Both the position numbers and the translations under genes were made by a program. 64,000 nt of DNA from Calcarisporiella thermophila CBS 279.70 (lineage: Eukaryota; Calcarisporiellomycota). The first letter of the stretch is position 1; every line of letters begins with the position of its first letter. Positions 44,841 through 57,951 of this stretch are shown in pieces. The stretch lies in contig NW_027192192.1 in NCBI RefSeq assembly GCF_041956535.1, positions 245,051-309,050 of the forward strand. Reading direction: 5' to 3'. The notes below the pieces were generated by a model. The model saw only the letters and a program-made list of their open reading frames with translations, was not told the DNA's origin and ran no database searches.

Positions 44841-45747
44841 TTCCCAGTTCAGCAATATTCAGTCAGGAGGTGGTCATGAACTAGTCATGCTGGTTATTTT
44901 TCATGGCGGATTTTACAGCCAGCAGTGGAGTCGTGGCCACAAGTTGGTATCCTTTATCGAAACAGTAATGCTTCAATAACTCTCTGCAGACGATCGGCGG
45001 GAATAGGTCGACGCGAAACCCCAATCCCTACATGCTTTTAAGGGATATATTCTACTCTGGCTCCTAAGAATAGCTTGACCAATTTGGAATTGATCTTGAA
45101 AATGAGTATAACTTCATGGTGCAAGCTAATACCCTCAGTGGATGGTTGTGTGACAAGAAAAGTTTAGAAGGGACTACACCAAAATATGGTTAATAAACCG
45201 AGACTTTGATTTGAAAGCAGCTCAGCGATGACCAAGTGCTCTCTAACATGTTGTATCCTAAGGGGGAGCATTTTGCCGATATCTCGTTTGATTTTGGGAT
45301 CAATTAAATTGCCTTTTTGCTCTTGGGAACTTGAATCATTAAGAGTCTTATAATGTAAAAGGTCGAACTTAAAAAATCATAACCACACTTGCACTAAATG
45401 CGGTAAGCGACGGTAAAGAGCTTCACACAAGTCCACCGTTGAGGGTCGGGACTATCACAGAATGTCTTTGTGCTAGATATTCGGCTTCATCTCTGCCTTT
45501 CTTGAAGGTCAAACCAATCTCTGTTCTATCGATTTGGAAAGTTGTTTTGTTGGTGTTACACAATCTCCAATTGGCCTGCCGCAAAAGGTTATCAACATAT
45601 AAATGGACAAGCCACCTTGCGGGCTACACCCTCGGAAGTTTCACGTGTTGCTTGTTCAATTTTATTTCATTTTTCTTTCTTCTCCACATTTTTTCACTTT
45701 CTCTTTGATATAGCCGTATTTGCTATAATCCAACCGGAGTGGACACC

Positions 45748-47139
45748 ATGGCTCGTTCAAAGCTCAGCTTGATCAATTACATCTTGGTTCGTGGCATAGT
45801 CCTATCGAAGCTTATTCCATTATGTCTATACTGATTTCGAATACTTCTCTCCACAGAGGATCTTCTCCGAAATCAAAGGGGTGACAGAAGCAGGTGATAT
45901 ACCCACATGTTCAACCTCGTTACCCGCGGTGGCCGCCTCTCCGCGGTGCTAACTCTATTACCTCCTTTCACAGCTCTAAGGGGGGCCATCGTCTCGCTGC
46001 AATACATGGTCGGGATTCACGATGGAAAGCGCATGTACATCGACGCCCTTATTGTAACCCTATTCAAAGTCTTCTTCAAGCACTATCTCCCTAACATGCG
46101 GGGGCTCTTTAAGGTGTTCAAAACCTGCGTTAATGCGCTTACCGGCGTCCGAGGGAAGAATAGAATCGAGCCCGTGGTAGAGAAGGGCTTTAAGGGATAC
46201 TGGGTGAAGGAGAAGCACGACACGAGGGATCCAGAGCTGGTGGTTCTCTTTTTCCATGGTAATTTCCGGATTGGAGCTCGAGGCCTCGCCTCCCATATAT
46301 ATGTATTGATATGTAGAGCTAACCTGAATCTCGGAGACAGGTGGCGGTTACGTGTTTGGGTATCCCCTCATGTGGCTACCCGCATATCATAAGTGGATTG
46401 AGAAAATACGCCAAGTAACGGGGAAGCGGACGGCCGTGCTCTGCCCAGAATATTCACTGGCCCCCGAAAAGAAATTCCCCACTCAATTGAACCAGGCTCT
46501 AGCCGCCTACCGATATCTACTAGTGGATAAAGGCATCTCGGCACGGCATATTGTTCCAGGTACGTCCTTATTTGGTTTCTGAATGGGTGACCTTGTCCAG
46601 GTGAATTTATTGTTTTCGCATCGATAGCGGGTGACAGCGCAGGTGGAAATCTTGCCCTCTCCCTCTGTCTCAAACTCAATGAGGATATTAACAATGGAAC
46701 GCCCGGCTCCCTTCCCATGCCCGGAGGTTTAATCACCGTCTCTCCTTGGTGCAGCATGGCACTTGAAGGGCCTTCACTTAAACACAACGATCGCTATGAC
46801 TATATCACCTACTCCAAGATTTCCGAATGTCGAGATCTGATCTTAGAGAGCAAGGCGCTGTATACCGATCCAAGAGTATCCCCATTACATGCCAAATCCA
46901 CTCGAGGACTGCCTCCTAATTTTGTCATTGCGGGTGAACTCGAAGGACTTTACGACGATATTCAGGCATTGGTTGAGAAATTTAAGCGAGATGGAGTTGA
47001 GGTTGAATTTTGGCATGAGCCACGAATCCACGACTTTCCCCTCATGGAAGATTTTCCTCCATGGAAATTTACCACCATCAATCGTGGGGCGGAGAAGGTG
47101 GCCCAATTCATCAACAGAAATGTGTTAGGGCAAGAGTAG
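45748..47139 (+). CDS. Alpha/beta hydrolase, HSL-type (copy 3, divergent paralogue)
   Basis: Third member, on the opposite strand. Exons 45748-45786 (39 nt), 45857-45893 (37), 45974-46258 (285), 46341-46559 (219) and 46628-47139 (512) give exactly 364 codons (363 aa). The last two exons have the same length as in copies 1 and 2. The start has a strong context (CACCATGG). Catalytic motifs: HGGGYVFGYPL (split by an intron), CPEYSLAPEKKFP, AGDSAGGNLALSL, GELEGLYDDIQALVEKF and HEPRIHDFPLM. Much more diverged than copies 1/2 are from each other, so it probably reflects an older duplication. Substrate unknown. Confidence 0.87.
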
Positions 47140-48123
47140 CATACTGGTCTTCTAGTAGCTTTTTTTTACCAAGCTTTTTTTAATTATCTCTAGCTCGTTA
47201 TGGCTCTTAATACATCTGAATTCGTGTATATTTATATATATATATAAACTCCAATACATAAGCGCAAAAATTATGGCAGTAGAATGTAGTCTCACAAATA
47301 TCCATGGCCACAGGCTAGAAGACTATGGCCTAGCCTAGATGGTGGTTGGGATCAAGCTGCACTACAGGTATTTCGAGGAAATTCCAGTGGTTAACTCAGA
47401 CGATCAGCCCTGGCTATTACCAGTCTGCTCTACAGAAGGTCCTTTTATTAGAGTCAATCGAACAAGCCAAACAAAGTCGTGCATTTTTCTATATTGTGAT
47501 ATTCGGCAAAAGAATAAGCCATTGCACCGCTCGCTTGGGTTCCAAGGGGATTCCGTGTGGGAAACATCTGGTTAAGCTCTCGACTTAAAATTTACAGGCC
47601 AGAATCGGACGAGACTTGCAGAAGGTAAATTTTATACAGTTTGTATCCAAAACGTAAGTTCCAGATTCTCATACTAGTTTCTAGCGTCAGCCTGATTCAA
47701 CGGTAAATAAAAGCGCTGAAAAAGAGGCTGTCATCCAGCAAGCATGACAGTTCAAATAATAAGTTGGAGAATGATTGGTATTTGAATCGCATTGGGTGTT
47801 CAAACAGATCAGTGAGGCGTGGAGAATAATGGGCCACATTCGGGAGTATTAGCAGGCCAGGTGGGAATCATTGAATTTATATATTAGGCTTTAAGGTATG
47901 GAAGCTTCTGAGTTGGCGAAGCTACAATCTAGTCGCTGCTGCAAGCACCGATCAGCTTTTCGCTGTGCAAGCATCGAAATGAATTTCAGAATCATTAAGA
48001 TGAGAGAACGTGGTCTGGTGGCTTAATTTTTTTCCCGATATTTCCCATGCTCGCTCCTTACTTTGTCGCGTGTTTCTCTTCAAAGCAATCCTTCTCTTCC
48101 AGCTCAAGCGTTCATATTCAGTC
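47140..48123. other. Intergenic
   Basis: About 1 kb between hydrolase 3 and ETFA. It has a TATATATA tract near 47230-47246 and only short unsupported ORFs. Confidence 0.45.
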
Positions 48124-49396
<1,273 letters not shown>

Positions 49397-49596
49397 GCGG
49401 AACTTTTGTGCAATAGAAATGTGTGTTTAATAGAAGGAAAGCTTTTATATATATCTTTTATCAATGCTTAAAATTAACCAACCAGAAAAATCAAAAGGAA
49501 AAGAAAAAGAAAATGTAAAGGCGAAAAGAAAATATATAAAAAAAAAAGAAAATACACACTGTACTTGTCCAATCCAAACCATCCACCTTCTCATTC

Positions 49597-50259
49597 TCAG
49601 AGCTGCACTTCCTTGATCCCCTCCGCATCTACCAGTTTTACGGAGAAGGCTGGGAGATTAATAATGAAACGTCGTCGCAGCTCCTCAACACATTTGCGCA
49701 AGATCGCTTTGCCCTCCTCCAAAGTGATATCTGGGCGATGATACCGATCCATTAGCGAGAGCAGATAGTATGCGCCGTATCCGTGTGCAGCGAAAGGAAC
49801 TTTGGCGGATGAAGCGAGGTAATCAAGCCAGTAGAGATGGGCTGTCTGGTCGCGGGGATCGTAGCCGCCAATAAGAAGATTGACATGGTAGGCGTTCTGT
49901 AATATAATTGGAGGGAAAAGAAAATTAGTTTTCTATCCAACCCCATCGCCGCACGCCATTTTTATTATTATTACCCGACTACGTAAGCTGTCTGCCATTT
50001 CGCGTCGTGTGTAGGAGGCCACTGCTTTAGGATTGGGCTCGATGCCATTGCGAAGCGCATAGAGTTTAAGATTCTTCTGAACATACTCGGCAAATTGGAC
50101 AGCATCTCCTGGCTCCCCTGCAAATGCCATGATCGCATGATCGGTTAATGGGCGAGTTTTATCCTCATTGGACTTCATCACAGTAATGCTGCGGGCTGCC
50201 GAAGTATCGGAGGCGACAAGGACGAAATCTTTGCCTGTGAGAGCGAAGAGACACTCCAT
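49597..50259 (-). CDS. PRE1: 20S proteasome subunit beta-4 (Pre1/PSMB2 type)
   Basis: Two exons, 50259-49975 and 49896-49597 (194-195 aa), the usual size. The protein begins directly with MECLFALTGKDFVLVASDTS. There is no propeptide and no N-terminal catalytic Thr, as expected for a non-catalytic beta subunit. Family features include IMAFAGEPGDAVQFAEYVQK, NLLIGGYDPRDQTAHLYWLD and HGYGAYYLLSLMDRYHRPDI. It is divergent from the Hos2-like gene across 292 bp. Confidence 0.95.
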
Positions 50260-50551
50260 ATTGAGTTGAGAATTTGTTGTTCGGGGACGAAGTGAAAACG
50301 AGAAAATAAATGATCGCTTTAATCGCGCTTCTCTATTCTTTTTCTTTTATTTCGTGCGTACGTGTACTCGAGGGTGACGACTGATTTCATTGAAATAATA
50401 ACAGTCCCACGTATACAAGGCCGCCCTCAACTTGATCTTTTAAAACAACACTTTTTTTATTATCTTGCAGTAATACTAGGACTTTTCATCGTTTTTAGAT
50501 CACTGCATTTGCATACGCTAATTTCCCGATTGCACTTCACGAAGATCGATA
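50260..50551. promoter_or_regulatory. Shared divergent promoter (proteasome beta-4 / HDAC)
   Basis: 292 bp between divergent start codons with T-rich tracts. No sharp proteasome-associated element (GGTGGCAAA) was seen. Role is inferred from position. Confidence 0.45.
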
Positions 50552-52215
50552 ATGCCTCGCCGCACGAACGGCGCCGCTACACTCTCTTCTGCCTCCTACC
50601 CGGATGATCCTCTTGCCACTTTTACCACCGATCGAAAAGGAAAGTTCACCACCCGAATATATTCGCCCTCTGACATAAAATCGGTTGGATCGCATTCCAA
50701 ATCAAGAGTAGCCTATTTCCATGAAGAAGAAGTGGGAAATTATCATTATGGGGTGAGCATTCTGAGCTATCCACTTTCTGATCTTCTTTTTCGCTCACCG
50801 ATCGGCTCTCCATTTAGGAAAAGCATCCTATGAAACCTCATCGTCTCACTCTCACCAATCACCTAGTGATGAGCTATGGACTGCACAAACGAATGGAAAT
50901 CTATCAACCTCGGAAAGCGACGGAGGATGAAATCCTTGAATTCCATGCGGTAACCAATGTTTAGTCGGTTTTTTTCCTTCTCGGCGTATCAATAACATTG
51001 GATATAGGAAGACTACGTGGACTTTCTCAAGCGTGTCACCCCCGAAAATGCCCCCTCGTTCACAAAGCTATTTTCTCGCTTCAACATCGGAGATGATTGC
51101 CCTATATTCGATGGGATGTACGAATTTTGCCAGATATATGCTGGTTCGTCCATTGAAGCTGCCCGCAGGCTTGCTCACGGAGGAGCCGATATTTGTATGA
51201 ACTGGTCCGGAGGGCTGCATCATGCTAAGCGGGTTGAAGCCTCAGGATTTTGTTATGTAAACGATATCGTTCTTGCCATTTTTGCATTGCTGCGGTAGGC
51301 ATCTTAATTGCTTGGAAGTTTCCATTTGGGGTCGGAATAACTCACTCTCTGGATTTTTTATTATGGATATTCAGGCTGCACCCGCGTGTGCTCTATGTGG
51401 ACATTGACATCCACCATGGCGATGGAGTGCAGGAGGCATTTTACGGGACGGATCGAGTCATGACTGTCTCCTTCCACAAGTACAATGGTGACTTCTTTCC
51501 GGGCACGGGGAGTATCGACGAGATTGGGAGTGGGCTTGGCAAGCATTACTCCCTCAACGTCCCGCTCAAGGACGGAATCGACGACGAATCCTACCTCGTG
51601 CTATTCAAGTCGGTGATGGAGGCGGTCATTGATGCTTTCCGACCCAGCGCCATTGTGCTACAGTGTGGAGCCGACTCCCTTGGATGCGACCGGTTGGGGT
51701 GCTTTAATCTGAGCATCAGGGCGCACGGAGAGTGCGTGCGCTTCATGAAGAACTTTGGATTGCCACTGCTTGTGCTTGGAGGGGGGGGCTATACCGTCCG
51801 GAATGTGGCTCGATGCTGGACATACGAAACCGCCATCCTTGTGGATGCTGAGATTTCCGACGAGCTGCCCCCCACCGTTTACCGCGAGCACTTTGCCCCC
51901 GATTACCGACTGCATCCGGACATCTCTGGCCGGGTGGAAAACCAGAACACACGCGCCTACCTGCATCAGCTACGGGTGAAGATCCTGGAGCAATTGCGGT
52001 ATCTACAAGGGGCTCCCAGCGTGCAGATGCAGGAGATCCCCCCCGATATCCAGGGCTTTCTGGATGATACCGATGGCGCCCGGGGGGATTCGCTCGCCGA
52101 CTCGATGTCTGGGAAGGACTCGCGGGAAAATGAGCGAGTGAACGTGGTCAGCGAGTTTTATGCGGGGGATGAGGACCAGGACGGCGATTTAGAAGGGATG
52201 GATATCGACGTTTAG
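50552..52215 (+). CDS. Class I histone deacetylase, Hos2/HDAC3-like
   Basis: Zn-dependent lysine deacetylase of Set3C/NCoR-type complexes. Four exons: 50552-50752, 50818-50949, 51008-51294 and 51375-52215 (486 aa). The catalytic set is complete: [20 protein letters not shown] (charge-relay His), [15 protein letters not shown] (Zn ligands), [27 protein letters not shown] (transition-state Tyr). Assignment to the Hos2/HDAC3 clade rather than Rpd3/HDAC1 rests on [20 protein letters not shown] and [20 protein letters not shown]. The N-terminus adds about 50 residues not found in the shortest family members. The C-terminal tail is acidic ([14 protein letters not shown]), as in other class I enzymes. 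Confidence 0.95.
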
Positions 52216-52874
52216 CTTTTATACTACTATTAATTCTCTCTCCACTGTATTTACTATTTTCCGGATGTTAGGGTTATATTTGCTTTCTTTCTTTTTCTCG
52301 TTCCTTTTGCCTTCTTTTTTCTTCTATAATATATTTCGTTGTAATACCTTGTTATTTCTTGATCTCATCTATCTCTTTGTCCTCCCCTTTCATTCTATTC
52401 TCTCCAACTCAAAGTAGAATGTAAATAAAATTGAGTGATGTTCTCCAAGTAGGGATCTCCGCCCAATGCATCCGTGCTAAAATTCCGTTATGTCATGGTA
52501 GCACAAAAAGACTAAAAACGCGACAATGGATAGTTGGAATTTAACGGAGATTGGAATGTAATAATCTAGTTCGATATATACTCGAAAATTTAAGATGAGT
52601 ATGCAAAGAAGAGTCAAACCTTTTTTTTTTTACTAGTTACTATTACCCTCTTTAATACTCTCTTTTTTTTTTTTTAGTCGACACTCCTTTAATACTATAT
52701 TCCATTTCTCGTGTATTATTTAAACGCATTTCTTTCTTAACTTCTTGTTTTCTCAAACATAATATTGCAAGTTTCTTTGGCATAAAAATTCTTCGTATAT
52801 TTTCTCTCTACCACTTGTACTACCCCCCATTCATACCATCCTAATTCACCATTGTTGCATTCCACACCCATCTC
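52216..52874. other. Intergenic
   Basis: About 660 bp, T-rich (long T runs near 52621-52632 and 52664-52675). Contains the HDAC 3' UTR and the promoter of the secreted protein. No gene was seen. Confidence 0.5.
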
Positions 52875-54337
52875 ATGATAAGTCACTCGCTACTCCTGAT
52901 TTTCTCCGTTACCTTTGCGTCTCTCTCCTTCGTGTCCTATGGGGTGACTGCCCAGCCCCCCTACTACACACATAGGCAGTACACTGGCCCCCCCACTGGA
53001 GACGGGTGGATACGAGTCTACGGCCAATCGACTCCTCCTCCTCCAGCGCACGCGCACAAGCACAGGCATGGGTTGTCCAAGGGCGCGGCGAGTTCTAGGG
53101 CCAGGAAAGGCAGGACATCAAGGCTAGCCAAGGGACGAGTCCTAATGGCTTCCGACGACTCCCCCTCGGACCACAAGTACTATCACGGGATGAAGTATCG
53201 GGGACTGAGCTATGATGATGACGATTATAGTAGCCCCTTTGAGAGAGAGGTCAACATGGACGATATGACCGACGACATCTTCTCTTTCATCAGGGATGAC
53301 CAAGACGACTATGAAAGAGAGTGGGAGAGAGAGGAAAGAGCCCGGCAGAAGCGGCTGGAGCTAAAGAAGTTGAGAAAGAAGCAAAAGAAGTCGTCGGACA
53401 CCCCCGAGCAGCTCGCCCACCTTCAGCCGGTTCGGACACCGGCTATGACGAATGTAACGACAACCAACACGACCCTTGCGCAGCCCCTCTACCCGGTAGT
53501 ACTTCCCATCCAAGTGCAGCTCCCGACTGGAGTAGAGGCAAAATTGCAGTCATCGGTGTTGCCGGCACAGACATCCCAAGTCCAACCGCAAAGCCTAAAC
53601 ACGACCCTCCCTGCCCCACCTCTACAGCCAACACTAGTGAGTAAGATGCCGGAGCCAACGCAGGACACAGCAAAATTGCCACTGTCCCAAATGCCGCCGA
53701 TGCCGGCGGTTCAAACGCCCTCTCTTCAATCAAATTCTTCCACCTATCCCCAGAAAACCACACTTCCAGTGTCTGTAATTCAAGTCGAAACCTCCACAAC
53801 ACCCCATCCCATTACCTCGGCCATCCCTCCCCCACCCATTAATAGCGCTCAGGCCAAACCTGCTGTACCCGTCAATCCTGTTGTATCCGCGAAACCAGCT
53901 GAACCCGCCAAACCAGCTCTACCCGCCAAACCTGCAAAGATCGACAAGCCCATTAAACCCGATAAACCCCCAAAGCCCGCCAAACCTGTCCCTGCTAAGA
54001 ACCTCAAACATGTAGCCTCAAAGCCGAAAGTGAATCATACCAAGGTGAACAAACCTCATAAGCCTAAACAGAGCAAGCAAGTAAAGCCAAATAAACAAAA
54101 TAAGGCCACCAAACAAGTGAAAGCCAAGCACCATCCAAAGGAGCAGCAGCAGCCAAAGGAAGAGGAGGAGCCGGTTGAAAAAGCTGAGCCGGAACCGGAA
54201 CCCGAGTAAGTATTGAGTCTCCATATTTTAAATCCATTGGCTATATAGCCCACTCTTTCTTGTACTTTTCATTTTTTAGACCTGAAGAGGAATCTTCATC
54301 TGATTCGGAGCCGCCACCGAACTTCAATCATTATTAG
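52875..54337 (+). CDS. Secreted Lys/Pro-rich low-complexity protein
   Basis: Two exons, 52875-54205 and 54280-54337 (462 aa). A signal peptide is clear (MISHSLLLIFSVTFASLSFV, cleavage probably after VTA in YGVTAQPP). The sequence then runs: a basic His/Arg region, an acidic Asp/Glu block (YDDDDYSSPFEREVNMDD), a charged helix (EREERARQKRLELKKLRKKQ), a Thr/Pro/Gln-rich stretch with several N-x-S/T sites, and a Lys/Pro repeat region (AKPAEPAKPALPAKPAK, KPIKPDKPPKPAKP, KPNKQNKATKQVKAKHHPK). It closes with an acidic tail (EEESSSDSEPPPNFNHY). No cysteines form a fold and no enzyme motif is present. A structural cell-wall or extracellular-matrix role is inferred from composition only. Confidence 0.75.
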
Positions 54338-54635
54338 GCGTATATCAGACGGCTGCTTTGGTCCGAAAACTTTCTTATCTTTTTATCTTCATCCTTTTCC
54401 TGCTTGTGAAATATGCCAGAGTTTTTCTTGGTGTAAAATAGGAATGGATCATTCCTCTATAGACGAAGTCATGCAACATGACGAGAGTAAAATTTTGTAA
54501 ATGTTAGAAAATAGCCATGTTAAGCTCCATAGCCCCAAAAAAAAAAAAATAGAAACAGAGGACAAAGAAGAAGAGGAGCGGGGGGTGAGGGTGAAGTAAA
54601 ATGACACATCTATTCCTAAAAGATGGGCTTAGCTT

Positions 54636-56202
54636 TCACTTTAGCCCAAACATTTTCTTGATTTCCACCGTGCTAGTGGATTTCGGGCGCTCTATGGGGA
54701 ATCCAAGCGCGCGATCAATGATCAACTGTGAGAGCACTCCAAGAGAGCGGCTCACCCCGAAGAGCACAGTGTAGAAGTTCTGTTCGACAAGGCCATAGTG
54801 CTGGAGCAATACGCCGGAGTGAGCGTCAACGTTGGGCCAAGGGTTTTTCACCTTTCCAGTATCTGTCAAGATCGGAGGAACCAGATCGTACAGCTGCTTC
54901 ACAATCTTAAATAAGGGATCATCTGGGAGATGATTGAGCGCGAATTCACGTTGTGCAGTATAGCGTGGATCTGTCTTGCGCAAAACGGCATGACCGTATC
55001 CGGGGACCACCTGCCCTGATGCGAGAGTTTGTCTAACATATTTGCGCACTTGCTCATCCGTAGGCTGTAAACCAATTTCCTCGGTCATTTTATGGATCCA
55101 ACGTAGGTGTTCTTGGTTTGCCAGCCCATGGAGAGGGCCTGCAAGGCTGTTCATTGCAGCTGCAAAAGAAAGATACGGGTCAGACAGGGCACTTGAGACG
55201 ACGCGTGTCGTGTGAGCGCTGGCATTGCCACCCTCGTGGTCAGCGTGTAGAGAAAGGTACAAGCGCATTAGCTCCACAAACCCTTCGTCCTCATAGCCAA
55301 GTAAGCGGGAGAAGTTCTTTGAATAATCTGCATTGGGTTGGATAGCCAGCAGTTTCCCGTCTTTGAAGACATTACGGTATATTCTGGCCGCCACTAAGGG
55401 GAGTTTTGCGATTAGATCCATTGAATCTTCATAAGCGTACTCCCAGTATTTCGACTTTGGGATGCCCTCCTGGTAAGCCTTCGCAAAGGCACTGTCATGC
55501 TGCAGTGCTGTTACAGCAAGAGATAGCTGCGACATCGGGTGCAGAGTATTGGGGCAACGATCTAGAAGCTCTTCCACAAACTGGGGGAGGGAGGCTCTCG
55601 CAGCCAAATCCAAGGAAACGGAATCGACTTGCGGTTTTGTTGGAATTTCGCCTGTCAAGAGCAACCATAAGAGACCTTCTGGCAACATTTCCTTTCCGCC
55701 ATCCGCAGATGGAAGTTTTTTCTGGCATTCCGAAACCGTATATCCACGAAACCGAATGCCTTCCTCGGGATCCAATACTGAACATTCCCAAATCATACCC
55801 TTTACAATGCACAGACAGACAGTTAATGCTTCATTTTTTTAAAAAGTGGCAACCATCTACACCTCACTTCAATATTTACCTTGATACCCCGCATTCCTCC
55901 ATAGGCCATTTCGACGGTAACATCTCCGAGTTTCTTGGAGCCAAGCTCGCTTTTAATAATCTTCAATTCTTCTTGTTTCTGCGGGATGATCTCTGCAAGA
56001 CGTTCCTTAAGACCTTGACGTTGTGTAGAGTAGAAGCGTGGTAGTGTAGCTACTGGTGCGATTAGACGACCAACCGCGGTCTATGAAACACCAATAGTGA
56101 TTCATTGAGAAATAAAAATTGAAAATTGAAAAGAGAATTCTAATAAGAGGAGAAACGAACCTTGGTAGGGGTTTTTAGCCATAGGCTGTAGCGAAGTGCC
56201 AT
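54636..56202 (-). CDS. CIT1: Citrate synthase, mitochondrial
   Basis: Condenses oxaloacetate and acetyl-CoA in the TCA cycle. Three exons, 56202-56161 (42 nt), 56080-55880 (201) and 55799-54636 (1164), give exactly 469 codons (468 aa), the typical length. The N-terminus is a mitochondrial presequence ([14 protein letters not shown], then [12 protein letters not shown]). Catalytic residues: His in [13 protein letters not shown], His in [17 protein letters not shown] and Asp in [14 protein letters not shown]. It ends EIKKMFGLK without a peroxisomal SKL-type signal, favouring the mitochondrial isoform. A TGACGTA motif lies near 56323, about 120 bp upstream. Confidence 0.97.
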
Positions 56203-57951
56203 TACGTCCAGCGAAGCAAAAGTGGTTATTAAGAGAGTCCGTTAAGCGAGGTCAGGATTTTTTCGACACTCGATTCTTACTCCATTTCATATATATACTA
56301 AAATGGAATATATCTTGAATCGCGTGACGTATTGCAAATGGTCCGATTAATGGGGTTACATTCTCCCGAAAGTGACTCATCTCACATGAATATTAACTAT
56401 GGCTACGTGCACTACGAGTCACTTCATCCATGGCTCTTTAAGTCTCATATGAGATTCCATGATCCGTGAAAAAGACACCAGGTACTTCAGCTTCAATCCT
56501 CCTCTAAAGTCCGATGCTCAAAGGGAGCATTATTGACTCCAAGGTGGAAAGATAAAACCGAGCAAAAGTGGAGAAGTTGCTGAGCATAACATTTGAGTAT
56601 ACTGAATTCCAATGTTCTTATTATTCTGAGGGGGGCTCTAAAAAACGCGCAGTAAATGCGGATTGAATTGTAATCGGTTAGGGAGTTCAAAGCTTTTCAA
56701 GAGATCTAAAAGAGATTACTAAGTTCGGCCAGACGCTGGATTGGAGTCAGGACCATATACTTTCCTGATATACGGTCTCCAATCGTAAGCGTTAGACTCT
56801 TAAAAAGTGTCAACGATGCACACTCGGGTGTATTGGTGACATGGGGATATTCTCACATGCATGGCCAAATAGGTCAGGGATGAAGCAATGGTCGCCGAAC
56901 TTGCAAACTTTAATGTTGATACATATGAAGATACACTATGGCTTTCGACCACATGCCCTTCTCTGTTTCATTGTTTGAAATGACCAGTTACTCAACTTGA
57001 TTCCGTGCTTTAAGAAGTACTCTCATTGAACAATAAGCTTTGCTGAGCCGCGGCATGATCTATATAAATAGATAACTTTTTGTATTATTCACGAACGGAG
57101 AATAGAGCTCAGGAATCATATATGCAAGCCCCGGTCGCTGAGCCCGAGGCTGCCAAGTTGGACAAGAGCTGGCAGGATAAGGCTAATTCTACCTCTGCTT
57201 ATTTTAGCCAGTTTCCTTGCAGCTTCGATATATGATTGACAACCCCCATAGGAATCAATGCACCTTGCCTGTTTTCGCCCTCCACGCAGCTTTCCCGCCA
57301 TATATATATGCTGGGCTCAAACATTTGCTGTATCCGGATACCCATCTCCATCTTCGATTCAGCACGAGGCTACTGGCGAATTAATTAATGATTTGATTTC
57401 TATTTCCAAACAGAGAAGCCTGCTTCATTTTAATATCCCAGTTCCTGGTTTTTTATGAAACCCAGTTCCCCTTAGAACAATCCATGGTTGCGTCACAAAG
57501 AGCCTAATATATTGCCCCACCGCCCTCTGCCTTCTGCCAGACGCTTCGCTCTTGGTGAGGCGACGAAGAAGAGCGCAGAGGCTAGCCGCTGTGTCGCTAA
57601 GCAGCGACGGATTGGCCGCGAATCGATATTTTGGCGGTCACGGGAAAAGCTCTCCTGCGTTATTAAAATAGCATTGCATTTTTAGCCATCCATAATTTTA
57701 GAAAATTTTTTCAATGCGAGTGAGTTTCACACCTTTTTCCCATATGTCCTAATAGAGTTCCACGACGCGTGCGATCCCGTTCTTTAATATGTTTATCAAA
57801 TATTCCTTGCTTTCCTCAATTTCCCTTTATTTTAATAGCTTTGTTTTACCGCATCCCTAATCCTCTACTTTCTTAATCGCCCATCATCGCATGCTATCCA
57901 ATTCTTCCTACTAGCTTGACAATTTAGACTTACCCTATACATATCGACGCT
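56203..57951. promoter_or_regulatory. Long divergent intergenic region (CIT1 / chitin synthase)
   Basis: About 1.75 kb between divergent start codons. It contains a TGACGTA motif near 56323 on the CIT1 side and an ACGCGT box (57765-57770) about 180 bp before the chitin synthase start. No gene was recognised. Confidence 0.45.
57765..57770. promoter_or_regulatory. ACGCGT (MCB-type) box upstream of chitin synthase
   Basis: A single ACGCGT core within CACGACGCGTGCG. A lone six-base match can occur by chance. It is noted because POL2 in the same window also carries one. Confidence 0.3.

Larger units (their letters stand above)
38820..45060. repeat. Tandem duplication of a hydrolase gene unit
   Basis: Unit 1 runs from about 38820 to 42640 and unit 2 from about 42640 to 45060, read by eye. 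Each has a 3' flank, a minus-strand hydrolase gene, a similar upstream region (compare around 40640 and 44495: GGAAGCATATGAAATCC in both) and a distal block containing CAGCCACCAATCTAA (42354 and 44546). Unit 1 is longer because of an extra segment at about 40700-42340 that holds the cysteine-rich gene. Confidence 0.75.
44407..45747. other. Intergenic with palindromes and unit-2 flank
   Basis: Holds the copy 2 upstream region, the distal block of the duplicated unit (about 44530-45060), two inverted repeats (listed separately) and the putative promoter of the plus-strand copy 3. No further gene was seen. Confidence 0.5.
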
